A program made the translations under genes and the position numbers. DNA of 64,000 bases from Brumimicrobium aurantiacum (GTDB taxonomy: Bacteria > Bacteroidota > Bacteroidia > Flavobacteriales_D > Crocinitomicaceae): assembly GCF_003402975.1 (NCBI RefSeq), contig NZ_QURB01000001.1, positions 434,001-498,000 of the forward strand. The letters run 5' to 3'. How positions within the stretch are numbered: position 1 is the first letter of the stretch; each line of letters starts with the position of its first letter. The notes under the pieces are model-generated. The model was not told the DNA's origin, did not search any database, and saw nothing but the letters and a program-made list of their open reading frames with translations. Of the stretch, positions 1-8,865 are shown piece after piece.

Positions 1-211
1 ACTCTTCTTTGAGTGGTGTCATCCAATCTTGTTCAGTGAATTCTTCACCTTTATCTTTGGCTTCTAGTTCAGCAATCTGAAACTGACGAGTCGCTTCAAT
101 TAAATAATCTTCAAATTGCGTTCGCAATTCATTCACTTCTCTTCCAGTACTTAGAACATTTTCCTTCTCGGTTAGTTCTTTAAGTGCCTCAATAAACTCT
201 CTTTTCTCCAT
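1..211 (-). CDS. N-terminal part of a charged protein, possibly DUF349 family
   Basis: The gene runs off the left edge; only the first 70 residues are visible, starting MEKREFIEALKELTEK. The segment is rich in Glu, Lys and Leu and predicted helical, with a VNELRTQFEDYL stretch. It resembles the N-terminal helical part of DUF349 proteins of Flavobacteriales, but this is recall and not a domain match. The start is the ATG at 211, 20 bp downstream of the PfkB kinase stop on the same strand, so the two may be cotranscribed. No function is assigned. Confidence 0.6.
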   Translation of the reverse strand, partial: MEKREFIEALKELTEKENVLSTGREVNELRTQFEDYLIEATRQFQIAELEAKDKGEEFTEQDWMTPLKEE

Positions 212-231
212 TGTAATAGATATTAAATAGA

Positions 232-1149
232 TTAATCCATTTTAAAATTCGTCAAATCGACAAACTTTTGAATACGACCTTCTATTTCACTTTTTGTTAA
301 ATTCTCTAATCTTTCAGTACCAAATTTCTCCACACAGAATGAAGCCATTGCAGACCCCGCAATAACACCTCTTTTCATATTCTCAAAAGAAATATCATCT
401 GACGAAGCTAAATAACCAACAAATCCTCCAGCAAATACATCTCCAGCTCCTGTTGGGTCAAACACATCCTCCAAAGGTAATGCTGGTGCAAAGAAGGTGT
501 TTTCACCGTGGAACAATAATGCACCGTGCTCACCTTTCTTAATCACCAAATATTTTGGTCCCATATCACGAATCACCTTCGCTGCTTTCACTAAAGAATA
601 CTCACCAGAAAGTTGACGCGCTTCCTCATCGTTGATGATTAAGATATCTACTTTTTTTAAGGTTTTCTTCAAGTCATCCATTGCGATATCCATCCAAAAG
701 TTCATGGTATCCATTGCAATCAACTTAGGACGCTTCTCCATTCTTTCAATTACCTTCAACTGAACGTCTGGACTTAAGTTTCCTAGCATTAAGTATTCAC
801 AACCTTGGTAAGAATCTGGGATAATTGGATCAAAATGCTCCAATACATTTAATTCAGTAACAAGTGTGTCTCTTGAATTCATATCATTTCGGTACTTTCC
901 TGACCAAAAGAAAGTTTTTTCACCTTCCTTGATTTGAAGACCTTCTAGATTAACACCTTTATCTGTTAATTTGTCTAACATTTCTTGTGGAAAATCCTCT
1001 CCAACAACAGAAACAATATTCTGTTTTTTCATGAAATATGAAGAAGAAAAAGCGATGTATGTACCTGCTCCTCCGATAATTTTATCTGTTTTTCCAAACG
1101 GTGTTTCAATAGCATCAAACGCGACACTTCCAACTGTTACTAAACTCAT
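232..1149 (-). CDS. PfkB/ribokinase-family carbohydrate kinase
   Basis: Predicted cytoplasmic ATP-dependent sugar or nucleoside kinase of 305 residues, the normal length for the family. The N-terminal family glycines are present as GGAGTY (residues 26-31). The C-terminal signature is DPTGAGDVFAGGF (231-243), where D237 would be the catalytic base and GAGD forms the anion hole. The substrate cannot be read from sequence; in Bacteroidota, proteins of this type are usually just called PfkB family or ribokinase-like. The start ATG at 1149 gives MSLVTVGSVAFD, a typical first beta strand. It lies 20 bp upstream of the partial gene at 1-211 on the same strand. Confidence 0.9.
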   Translation of the reverse strand: MSLVTVGSVAFDAIETPFGKTDKIIGGAGTYIAFSSSYFMKKQNIVSVVGEDFPQEMLDKLTDKGVNLEGLQIKEGEKTFFWSGKYRNDMNSRDTLVTELNVLEHFDPIIPDSYQGCEYLMLGNLSPDVQLKVIERMEKRPKLIAMDTMNFWMDIAMDDLKKTLKKVDILIINDEEARQLSGEYSLVKAAKVIRDMGPKYLVIKKGEHGALLFHGENTFFAPALPLEDVFDPTGAGDVFAGGFVGYLASSDDISFENMKRGVIAGSAMASFCVEKFGTERLENLTKSEIEGRIQKFVDLTNFKMD

Positions 1150-1318
1150 AATCTTTAATTTTAGTGCAAATATATTGTTTAATATAAAGATACGCCATTA
1201 AGAGACCTACAATATTCTTCTATTTCCCAAAAAGCCATGTACCTTTTTAAAACATTCTACGTTAATAAGTATAACCAGCTTGGTCAATTTGTAATAGATT
1301 CCCTATTAATTTTGTTTT

Positions 1319-3979
1319 ATGAACTGGAAAAAGGCATTTAATATTTTCAAATGGGTCGCTGGAATTACCATCGGACTCATGCTTGCCATTAGTGCCTTAA
1401 TTCTCGTTTTCAAAGACGACATCAAATCATACGCTCTAAAGGAAGCCAACAAATACCTCAACAAGCGTGTACATATTGGTTACATAGATGTTGGGATTTG
1501 GAAAAGCTTTCCAGACATGAGGCTATCCTTTGATGATGTTTTGGTGCACAGTAAATTTGACACCACAATAACGGCCGATACCGCAATTTATGCTAAAAAG
1601 ATCGACCTTAGGTTTAATCCACTCGATTTTTTCAACAACGACTTCAGCGTTCACCGGATTGATATTGATCAAGCAAAACTCAATTTAAAAATTCTTGAAA
1701 ACGGCCAAGTGAATTATGATTTCCTCAAACCGAGTGAAGACACTACAAATTCGCCATTTGAATTTAATTTGGAACGTATCAATTTACGTGCTACAGATTT
1801 CACTTATCACAACGAGTCGACGCAACAGTTTTATGAAGGGTATTTCAAAAATCTAGATTTTAACGGTTCCTTTAATGAAAAGCAATTTGTTTTAAATGCC
1901 CTCACCGAATTTGACGTTAAAACTATTCAATCGAAGTCACTTACTTTAATAGAAAACAAAAGTGCAAAATGTGATATTTCCATTCAAATGGATCAAATCA
2001 ATGATGTTTTTGAAATTATTTCAGCAGATTTATCCATCAACAAGTTGCCTTTCTTGGTGAGGGGAAAAGTAAGCAATGATAGCTTAAACTTTTATGTAGG
2101 ATCGAGAGGCCTTGAACTTTCTCAAGTCGCGAATAATTTCTCCATCCAAGAACTTGATGTAGTTGATGAAATCAATGGTCAAGGGAAAGTAAATTTTGAA
2201 CTCTTCATCAGAGGAGCCAATGAAAAAACAAAATCACCTGCCATAGATGCCAATTTTAATATCGAAAACGGAAGTTTATCAGAGCAAGGGTTTTCACTTT
2301 CAAACATCAACTTAAACGGGAGTTACACCAATGGTATTTCAACTGGCAAAGAACAAGTTGTATTGTCTAAACTACAGTTCAATACTTTAAACGAAGCCTT
2401 TTCTGGGAACCTTAGCATTTCTGATTTTGATCGACCAAGATTAAGAGGAAAAGCGAAAGGATTACTCGATTTAAAAGCGATTCATCGTTTATTTGGACCT
2501 TTCTCCTTGTCAGAACTATCTGGAAGCGTTTTACTCGATGGGAATTTTGATTTAAGAATGAATAGTCCAAAGACGGACCCACAAAATCTTACCATTTATG
2601 ATTTAAGAGCTTCCTTGCGATTGAATAATATAATTACAAAATTTATGAATGACGAAAGAGCAGTGAGAATAAAGGATGGAAAAATCACCATTCGCAATCA
2701 ATTTGCAGGAATTACAGATCTATCCGTTTCTCTTAATCAATCGTCACTTACCTTGGATGGGCAATTCAACCATTTAGCGGATTATTTTAAAGGAGCACGT
2801 AATCTGTCTGTTGATGCAAGTGTTAGTAGCGACTTTTTGAATTTAGATGATCTTTCCTCAACCCAAGAAGAAACAAGTAAAAGTAAAGCATGGATTTTAC
2901 CCAACAAAATTGACGGAAAGTTAATGCTAACACTCAACGAGGTTATTTATAGCGACCATCAATACACATTCATTAAAGGAAAAATGAACTTTGGAAAACG
3001 TAAATTGACTTTCCCTTATGTTTCAGGGGTAAGTGCCAAGGCTAAGATAAATGGACGCCTGAAAATCACAGAAACTCGTCCGATGTATTTAGTTGTAGAA
3101 ACCAGTTTAAGTTCTCCAAAAGTAAACTTTAAGCCATTATTTGCTGAATGGAACAACTTTGATCAAACAGTAATAAAATCAGAGAACATCAATGGAAGTG
3201 CAAAAATACAATTGGATTTTAAAGGTCCGTTTGACTTGTATGAAGAGGAGATTTTAAAAGAGAAGTTTGATGTGAAAGCAAAGGTTAAAATCACAGATGG
3301 GGCACTGATGAATGTAGAACCATTTAAAGAAATCACACAGAGTTTGCGTGCTTCAGGTGGAGGACTTCTGATTAAAAAATCAAAGATTGATGCTTTTGAA
3401 GCGCGATTATTGAATTTACAATTTGACTCTTTTGAAAATGAATTCACAGTAAAAAATGGAGTAATCACCATCCCCAAAATGACCATTCGATCCAATGCAT
3501 TAGATGTAAATTTATCGGGAACGCATTCATTTGACAACGCTATCGATTATTCATTTGATTTTAGATTTAGAGAAATAAAAGGAACCACAAGTTCTGAATT
3601 TGGAGACGTGATAGACGATGGAACAGGGTTTAGAGTATTCTTAAAAATGTATGGCACGATTGATTATCCTGAATTTAAATGGGACAAAGAAGCAAAAAAA
3701 GCAGTGAAAGAAGAAAAGCGCGAGGAAGCTAAAGACGATTTGAAAAGTGCCTTAAAAACAGGATTTGGTATCAACAAGAAGGATACGACCATTAAAGAAA
3801 TAAAGACTACCGAGAAACCCAAAGAGAAAATTATCATGGATTTTGGACAAGACACTATTCAAGAGGATTTCACTGAAGAAAGTAAGAAAAAGAAGAAAAA
3901 CGCACTGCAACGGAAAATTGATGCTTGGAAAAAAGAGAATGAAAAAGAGAAGGAGGAATCTATATTTGAATTTGAGTAA
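1319..3979 (+). CDS. AsmA-family inner-membrane/periplasmic protein
   Basis: An 886-residue protein with one N-terminal membrane anchor (about residues 13-31) and a very long periplasmic body rich in beta strands, ending in a highly charged Lys/Glu tail (about 790-886). The opening after the anchor (KSYALKEANKYLNKRVHIG followed by a KSFPDMRLSFDDV stretch) is the AsmA/DUF748 pattern of a new membrane protein with a repeating beta-groove. AsmA-like proteins are linked to lipid transport between membranes and to outer-membrane assembly; a specific substrate cannot be inferred. It stands alone on the plus strand and starts with ATG at 1319. The C-terminal basic/acidic tail looks like a low-complexity extension. 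Confidence 0.85.
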   Translation: MNWKKAFNIFKWVAGITIGLMLAISALILVFKDDIKSYALKEANKYLNKRVHIGYIDVGIWKSFPDMRLSFDDVLVHSKFDTTITADTAIYAKKIDLRFNPLDFFNNDFSVHRIDIDQAKLNLKILENGQVNYDFLKPSEDTTNSPFEFNLERINLRATDFTYHNESTQQFYEGYFKNLDFNGSFNEKQFVLNALTEFDVKTIQSKSLTLIENKSAKCDISIQMDQINDVFEIISADLSINKLPFLVRGKVSNDSLNFYVGSRGLELSQVANNFSIQELDVVDEINGQGKVNFELFIRGANEKTKSPAIDANFNIENGSLSEQGFSLSNINLNGSYTNGISTGKEQVVLSKLQFNTLNEAFSGNLSISDFDRPRLRGKAKGLLDLKAIHRLFGPFSLSELSGSVLLDGNFDLRMNSPKTDPQNLTIYDLRASLRLNNIITKFMNDERAVRIKDGKITIRNQFAGITDLSVSLNQSSLTLDGQFNHLADYFKGARNLSVDASVSSDFLNLDDLSSTQEETSKSKAWILPNKIDGKLMLTLNEVIYSDHQYTFIKGKMNFGKRKLTFPYVSGVSAKAKINGRLKITETRPMYLVVETSLSSPKVNFKPLFAEWNNFDQTVIKSENINGSAKIQLDFKGPFDLYEEEILKEKFDVKAKVKITDGALMNVEPFKEITQSLRASGGGLLIKKSKIDAFEARLLNLQFDSFENEFTVKNGVITIPKMTIRSNALDVNLSGTHSFDNAIDYSFDFRFREIKGTTSSEFGDVIDDGTGFRVFLKMYGTIDYPEFKWDKEAKKAVKEEKREEAKDDLKSALKTGFGINKKDTTIKEIKTTEKPKEKIIMDFGQDTIQEDFTEESKKKKKNALQRKIDAWKKENEKEKEESIFEFE

Positions 3980-4192
3980 TCACTGACAGTAAAAAGACTG
4001 AAACCAAGTGAATCACAAAGGTTGTTTTATGATGCACCTCCAGAGAATTGAAAATTTACACCTTTTTCATAATCAAACTATTAAGAACGCTACACGACGA
4101 CAAAAACATGTTTTTTTTATCGATAAAGTTTTCTTTTTCAAAGATTAATGGTCTATTTTTACAGGTAAACAAGTAACATAAATTTTTCTGTG

Positions 4193-4393
4193 ATGAAAAA
4201 ACCGTTTTTAAAACTTTTAATAATAGCCGTTGTTTTCACCTTAATTCTTTTTTATCTCAAGGAAAGTCCTTATTATTTTATAAAGAAATCAGAAACATTA
4301 GACTTTTTTGCCGTAACAATAATTACTACCATTGTATTAAACATAATTTTCTTTGTTGGAAGATTATTCAAAAGGCGAGTCCTAAAAATTTAA
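4193..4393 (+). CDS. small two-helix membrane protein, unknown
   Basis: A 66-residue protein (MKKPFLKLLIIAVVFTLI...) with two predicted transmembrane helices (about 6-22 and 40-58), a short polar loop and a basic C-terminus FKRRVLKI. A GTG codon directly upstream (4190) could also start it, but the ATG at 4193 is preferred. It precedes pnuC by 67 bp on the same strand. No family is recognised. It may be real because of the clean topology and the positive-inside tail, but a chance ORF is not excluded. Confidence 0.5.
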   Translation: MKKPFLKLLIIAVVFTLILFYLKESPYYFIKKSETLDFFAVTIITTIVLNIIFFVGRLFKRRVLKI

Positions 4394-4460
4394 GTGCATT
4401 TTCAAATCAAAGCTTTTATTGTTTTTCAATTGCAATAGATAAATCACTATTTTCGCCAAC

Positions 4461-5081
4461 GTGGAAATAATTGACGAAGTTTTAGAAGGGTTAGCAAACA
4501 CTTCTTTGCTAGAATGGGCTGGTGTTTTGATTGGTACTGGATACCTAATTTTAATTGCCTTAAAAAATCGTTTCGGATGGTTTTTTGCAATGGTAAGCAC
4601 AGCGATTTATATCTATTTGTGCTACATAAGTCAACTCTACATAGAATCCTGCTTACAAGTTTTCTATTTTGTTATGGCAATTTATGGCTGGATTACGTGG
4701 AATAAAGGAAGTAGCGAGGAACGACTAATCATTCGTTGGCCGATTAAATACCATCTCCTCAATATCGTAGCGAGCTCAATTGTAACTGTTGCCCTTGGCT
4801 ATATTATGGTTATTTGGACAGATCAAGAAAACCCTTACCTCGATGCATTCAGTACTGTTTTTAGTCTGGTAGCGACATACATGGTGACTCAAAAAGTATT
4901 GGAAAACTGGATTTATTGGATTGTTATTGACGCCACATTAATTTCCCTATACTCTTCCCGAGGACTTTACCTCACAGGATTCCATTATTTGATCTATACA
5001 ATAATTGCTATTTTTGCTTTTATCTCATGGATTCGAATCTATAAAGCTCAGAAAATTGAAAGTCACATTCACAGGACCTGA
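4461..5081 (+). CDS. pnuC: PnuC-type nicotinamide riboside transporter
   Basis: A 206-residue integral membrane protein with about seven hydrophobic helices, the size of PnuC vitamin transporters. Recognisable family features are WAGVLIGTGYLILIALKN near the N-terminus, the central FYFVMAIYGWITWNKG region (Trp-rich substrate site) and the late WIYWIVIDATLISLYSSRG segment. It facilitates diffusion of nicotinamide riboside into the cell, trapped by phosphorylation. The downstream gene is a NadR-type kinase that overlaps it, so together they form an NAD salvage pair. The start is GTG at 4461; no upstream ATG fits the family N-terminus. Confidence 0.9.
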   Translation: MEIIDEVLEGLANTSLLEWAGVLIGTGYLILIALKNRFGWFFAMVSTAIYIYLCYISQLYIESCLQVFYFVMAIYGWITWNKGSSEERLIIRWPIKYHLLNIVASSIVTVALGYIMVIWTDQENPYLDAFSTVFSLVATYMVTQKVLENWIYWIVIDATLISLYSSRGLYLTGFHYLIYTIIAIFAFISWIRIYKAQKIESHIHRT

Positions 5082-5556
5082 AAGTTCAGGGAAATCAACA
5101 ATATCAAAAGCTATTGCACAACATTTTGATGGTGTTTGGTTTGCGGAATATGCTAGAGATTTCTTAATGGAACGCGATGGAGAATACCAATTTAAAGATT
5201 TAGAAATCATCGCTAGGGCACAAGAATCTGAAAGGAAGGAAAACGAAATTCAAGGAATGAACATCTATGACACAGAAAACATTGTGTTGTACATCTGGTC
5301 GAAATTCAAATACGAAAAGGTTTCAGATTACATTGTGGATTTGGTTAAAAACCAAAACTTTGACCATTACTTCTTATGCAGTCCAGAAGGTATTCCATGG
5401 GAAGAAGATCCTTTGAGGGAAAGTCCAAACCACAGAGGTGAACTCTTTGAATTATATCGTTCGGTATTAGAAAAGGAAAAAGTTAGTTTCACTATTCTTA
5501 AAGGCTCAGCCAAGGAAAGAATGGAAACAGCTACAGCCATCATACAAGACTTATAA
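5056..5556 (+). CDS. NadR-type nicotinamide riboside kinase (AAA/P-loop)
   Basis: A P-loop kinase of about 166 residues carrying FTGPESSGKST near its N-terminus (Walker A), an FAEYARDF segment and the DTENIVLYIW motif seen in the ribosylnicotinamide kinase domain of NadR. It lacks the NadR helix-turn-helix and adenylyltransferase domains, so it is a kinase-only form. It would phosphorylate nicotinamide riboside imported by PnuC. No ATG exists at the N-terminus; TTG at 5056 places the start just before KVTFTGPE and makes the gene overlap pnuC by 26 bp, suggesting translational coupling. The reading frame stays open upstream to a TTG at 5005, but that part lies inside pnuC. Confidence 0.85.
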   Translation: MKVTFTGPESSGKSTISKAIAQHFDGVWFAEYARDFLMERDGEYQFKDLEIIARAQESERKENEIQGMNIYDTENIVLYIWSKFKYEKVSDYIVDLVKNQNFDHYFLCSPEGIPWEEDPLRESPNHRGELFELYRSVLEKEKVSFTILKGSAKERMETATAIIQDL

Positions 5557-5646
5557 TGACAGCTTACATTTCTAAAGTCTGTATATTTCACGAATTTATA
5601 ACTAAATAATTTAGGCTTTGAATTGCTTTTCATCTATCTTTGTAAC

Positions 5647-5913
5647 ATGAAAAAATGGCTTCCATATATCCTATTATTAGTTGCTTTTATTTTTTTCTTC
5701 AACGGAGATGTAGAAGCACAATGTTCTCAATGTAAATTATTGGCAGAACAAAGTGGAGATTCGATTGACGACAGTATTCTTGACAACAACAACGGAAACA
5801 ATATCAATTCAGCGATTCTTTACATCATGGCTTCACCTTATATTTTGTTGGCCATCTTAGGAATCACATTCCGCAAAAGAATTAAAGCTTTCTTTAAAAG
5901 TAAGATGGGTTAA
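5647..5913 (+). CDS. small membrane protein with signal peptide, unknown
   Basis: An 88-residue protein starting at ATG 5647 (MKKWLPYILLLVAFIFFF). The N-terminal helix looks like a signal peptide or anchor ending before EAQCSQC. A polar, Asn/Asp-rich extracytoplasmic segment with a CSQC pair follows, then a second helix (about 58-76) and a basic tail FRKRIKAFFKSKMG. The topology is plausible and short proteins of this layout are common in Flavobacteriales. No function is known. Its stop codon overlaps the convergent photolyase stop by 4 bp. Confidence 0.6.
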   Translation: MKKWLPYILLLVAFIFFFNGDVEAQCSQCKLLAEQSGDSIDDSILDNNNGNNINSAILYIMASPYILLAILGITFRKRIKAFFKSKMG

Positions 5914-7208
5914 GCTAAAGCTTCCTTAAAAACAGCAATGGCATGTTCGCGTGCTTTTTTGTGTTCTACAATTGGCTCAGGATATTTATCTGTCCCGTAT
6001 TCCGGCACCCATTTTTTAATGTATTTAAATTCAGAATCAAACTTTTCTTGTTGACTTGTTGGATTAAAAACACGGAAATAAGGTTGAGCATCTACGCCTG
6101 ATGAAGCCGCCCATTGCCAACCACCAACATTACTTGCCATTTCATAGTCCAATAATTTCTCAGCGAAATAGGCTTCACCCAATCGCCAATCGGTCATTAA
6201 ATGTTTGGTTAAAAAACTCGCGACAATCATTCGTACACGATTGTGCATAAAACCAGTATTATTCAACTCCCTCATTCCTGCATCTACAATTGGATAACCA
6301 GTTTTACCTTCACACCAAGCTTTAAAATACGATTCTTTGTTCTCCCAAGGAATATCGTCATATTGTGGTTTAAAAGATTGATCAACTGTTTTAGGAAAGT
6401 GATACAAAATCATCTGATAAAAATCTCTCCAAATCAATTCATTGTAATACTTTTCGTTTTTTTGGGCTTGACGCATTAGTTCACGAATCGAAATTGTTCC
6501 AAAACGCAAATGAACACTCATCCTTGTTGTTCCTTTAATTGATGGAATATCTCGTGTTTTTTCATAATCCTTAATAATGGAATCACTTGCCTGAATTGGA
6601 GGGAAATCTTGTGTTTGTTCTTCTGAAAAACCCATTGCTTGCAGAGAAATTAACGCTGTTGGTTCTTCTGATTGATGCAAATTATCCAAGTACTTTTTAA
6701 CTGGATAAGACTTCAAATGAAAAGCCGTCACCTCCTTCTTCCATTGTCTCATATAGGGAGTAAAAACACGATAAGGCGTGTCATCACTTTTCAATACTTC
6801 ATTGCCTTCCATGATGACATGGTCTTTCAGTGTTTTCAATTGAATTCCATTATTGGACAGCAATTTTTGAATTTGCTCATCGCGCGATTTTGCATAAGGT
6901 TCATAATCTCGATTGGTGTAAACCTTTTCCATTGTACAATCTTTAATCAGCTTTTGAAAAACCTCTATTGGAGTTCCATAAAACACCCATAAGTCAGCTC
7001 CATGATTTTGGTATTCATCTTTTAACTTCTGAATATATTGATGAATAAACAAAACCCTTTGATCATTCTTATTTAAATCTTCAAGAATGTTTTTGTCAAA
7101 AATAAAAATGGGCTGAACATTGTCCTCTTTTCTCAGAGCCGCGAAAAGCCCAGCATTGTCCTCCAACCTTAAATCTCGTCTGTGCCAAAAAATCGTCATC
7201 TTTTTCAC
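5910..7208 (-). CDS. phrB: deoxyribodipyrimidine photolyase (cryptochrome/photolyase family)
   Basis: A 432-residue protein with the photolyase N-terminal alpha/beta antenna domain (TIFWHRRDLRLEDNAGL) and the C-terminal FAD domain. FAD-domain signatures include ELIWRDFYQ, GYPIVDAGMREL, HNRVRMIVASFLTK and GGWQWAASSG. The Trp residues of the electron-transfer chain appear to be present. The family uses blue light and FADH- to split cyclobutane pyrimidine dimers. The layout fits a class I CPD photolyase better than the DASH or FeS type. It is the last gene of the light-response operon (54 bp after the flavin reductase-like gene), consistent with light-induced expression together with carotenoids. 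A photoreceptor role cannot be excluded. Confidence 0.92.
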   Translation of the reverse strand: MKKMTIFWHRRDLRLEDNAGLFAALRKEDNVQPIFIFDKNILEDLNKNDQRVLFIHQYIQKLKDEYQNHGADLWVFYGTPIEVFQKLIKDCTMEKVYTNRDYEPYAKSRDEQIQKLLSNNGIQLKTLKDHVIMEGNEVLKSDDTPYRVFTPYMRQWKKEVTAFHLKSYPVKKYLDNLHQSEEPTALISLQAMGFSEEQTQDFPPIQASDSIIKDYEKTRDIPSIKGTTRMSVHLRFGTISIRELMRQAQKNEKYYNELIWRDFYQMILYHFPKTVDQSFKPQYDDIPWENKESYFKAWCEGKTGYPIVDAGMRELNNTGFMHNRVRMIVASFLTKHLMTDWRLGEAYFAEKLLDYEMASNVGGWQWAASSGVDAQPYFRVFNPTSQQEKFDSEFKYIKKWVPEYGTDKYPEPIVEHKKAREHAIAVFKEALA

Positions 7209-7262
7209 TGCTTAAAAGTTATATTTATAAAGCGAATTCCTCTTAATACTACAAAGCTTGAT

Positions 7263-7898
7263 TTACTTAATATCATCCAATGGAGAGTCGGGTTTTGCAT
7301 AACTATACCTTCCAATTTCTTGGGTAGATAAATAACTATCTAAACCTGTTCCACCCACAATACCCTGATCAGAAAGTGATAAAAACCCATCATTGCGAAG
7401 GTGTTTTTCATCTAAGGTCAGCATTTTAATTCTACCAATAATCAATTTCGTATTGTTTAGCGGAATTGGAATAATATCCGCCAATTCTAATCCAATTTTC
7501 AAAGGTGATTCTTGAACAAAAGGAGCTTCAAAACCGTCAAAATACTCTTCAGTTAAAGAAACCTCATCAAATTCACTTTCACTTTTTTCATATCGAGCTC
7601 CAGTTTGATGGGCTTGCTTGTGGATAGCTGCCGTTACCGAATTAATTGTAAAAAAGGAAGTCTCATTGATATTTTCAAAAGTATGTCGCTCAACAGATGT
7701 CGGCCGATGAATGAAGCCCATTAACGGAGGATGCGCCCCAATATGAACTACAGAATTAAAAATAGCAAGATTACTTTGTCCATGATTATTTTTAGTTCCT
7801 ATCAAATTCAAGCTTTTTACTCCGCTCAAACAATTAATCAAATTCGTTCTATATCGTTTGTCGAGATCGTTAAGCTCCTCTATTAAAAAAGTTTTCAT
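7263..7898 (-). CDS. flavin reductase-like (FMN-binding split barrel) protein
   Basis: A 211-residue protein with the split-barrel flavin reductase fold: CLSGVKSLNLIGTKNNHGQSNLAIFNSV (residues about 24-51), then GAHPPLMGFIHRP and the FTINSVTAAIHKQAHQTG segment. The family binds FMN and often reduces flavin with NAD(P)H. Its position between the pterin synthase and photolyase genes, within the same operon, suggests a role in supplying or using reduced flavin in the light response. That role is inferred from context only. Confidence 0.85.
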   Translation of the reverse strand: MKTFLIEELNDLDKRYRTNLINCLSGVKSLNLIGTKNNHGQSNLAIFNSVVHIGAHPPLMGFIHRPTSVERHTFENINETSFFTINSVTAAIHKQAHQTGARYEKSESEFDEVSLTEEYFDGFEAPFVQESPLKIGLELADIIPIPLNNTKLIIGRIKMLTLDEKHLRNDGFLSLSDQGIVGGTGLDSYLSTQEIGRYSYAKPDSPLDDIK

Positions 7899-7925
7899 AA
7901 TGTAAAATAAATTTCGGTAAATCGC

Positions 7926-8327
7926 TTATTCTGAATATTCGACCATATTATTTTGTGTTTCAGACAATCTAACCGTCAGTTTAAAACCCTGAAGTCTCGG
8001 CTTTAATTTTTGATAAATCACTTTTGCTATATTTTCTGCTGTAGGATTTAAGTCTTTAAATGCTGGAACATCCAAATTGAGATTTCGATGATCAAATTCT
8101 TCTTCAATTTCCTCTTTGATGATTTGTTTTAGGTCGGCAAGATCAATTAAAAAACCTGTTTCAGGATCAATTTCTCCTTCAACCCAAGTTTCTAGTGTGT
8201 AGTTATGACCATGATAATTAGGTGAGTTACATTTTCCAAAAACCTTTTGATTTTTTTCATCAGACCACTTATCATTGTGTAATCGATGAGCGGAATTAAA
8301 TGTTGTTCTTCGTCCTATTTTAACCAT
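7926..8327 (-). CDS. 6-pyruvoyl/6-carboxy-tetrahydropterin synthase family (PTPS/QueD-like)
   Basis: A 133-residue T-fold enzyme. Zinc histidines are in FNSAHRL and NYHGHNY; the catalytic region is C-NSPNY-HGH. The spacing C-x5-HGH is the arrangement of true 6-pyruvoyltetrahydropterin synthases (PTPS-II), while QueD-type enzymes usually have C-x3-HGH. The C-terminal PTAENIAKVIYQKLK and VRLSETQNNMVEY segments are family hallmarks. Automated annotation will probably say 6-carboxytetrahydropterin synthase (queD). It overlaps the idi gene by 8 bp, so it is part of the carotenoid/photolyase operon. A pterin role linked to photolyase is more likely than queuosine synthesis, but this is inference. 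Confidence 0.88.
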   Translation of the reverse strand: MVKIGRRTTFNSAHRLHNDKWSDEKNQKVFGKCNSPNYHGHNYTLETWVEGEIDPETGFLIDLADLKQIIKEEIEEEFDHRNLNLDVPAFKDLNPTAENIAKVIYQKLKPRLQGFKLTVRLSETQNNMVEYSE

Positions 8328-8865
8328 ACGCCAATAATTCTGTTAAATATTTATCTACAATTTCCTTAAACCAAACGGTGTAATTTTCAGGATGCTTTTC
8401 AATATCTGCCTTCAATTCATCAATGGTAACGTAGCGAAAATCCTCAACTTCTTCTGGATTAGGTTTGGGCTCTCCATTAAACCTTCCTACAAAAAGATGA
8501 TCTAATTCATGTTCTGTTAGTCCGTTTTCAAAAGCAGTTTTATAAATGAATTGACCAATATAATGAATTGAAGTGGTGAATCCCATTTCCTCGTTCATTC
8601 TTCTTAAAGCACCTTCTTTAACTGTTTCCTCAAGGCGTGGATGAGAACAACAGGTATTTGTCCATAACCCTCCACAATGGTATTTATCACTGGCCCTTTT
8701 ATGGATTAACATTTCATTTTTATCATTGAAAATAACGACAGAAAAAGCACGATGCAAAAGTCCATCTTGGTGTGCTTTCAGTTTTTCCATTGTACCTAAA
8801 ACGCGGTCATTTTCATCTACGAGCACCACCTCTTTCGTTCCTGTTTCTTCCATTTCTATATCCAA
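8320..8865 (-). CDS. idi: isopentenyl-diphosphate delta-isomerase, type I
   Basis: A 181-residue Nudix-fold enzyme that interconverts isopentenyl and dimethylallyl diphosphate, the C5 precursors of carotenoids. The sequence shows VLVDENDRVLGTMEKLKAH at the N-terminus, the catalytic cysteine context TNTCCSHPR, and the Nudix-like LEETVKEGALRRMNEEMGF segment with the metal-binding glutamates. The length matches type I Idi. It overlaps crtB by 10 bp and the pterin synthase gene by 8 bp, which strongly indicates one transcript. Confidence 0.93.
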   Translation of the reverse strand: MDIEMEETGTKEVVLVDENDRVLGTMEKLKAHQDGLLHRAFSVVIFNDKNEMLIHKRASDKYHCGGLWTNTCCSHPRLEETVKEGALRRMNEEMGFTTSIHYIGQFIYKTAFENGLTEHELDHLFVGRFNGEPKPNPEEVEDFRYVTIDELKADIEKHPENYTVWFKEIVDKYLTELLAYG

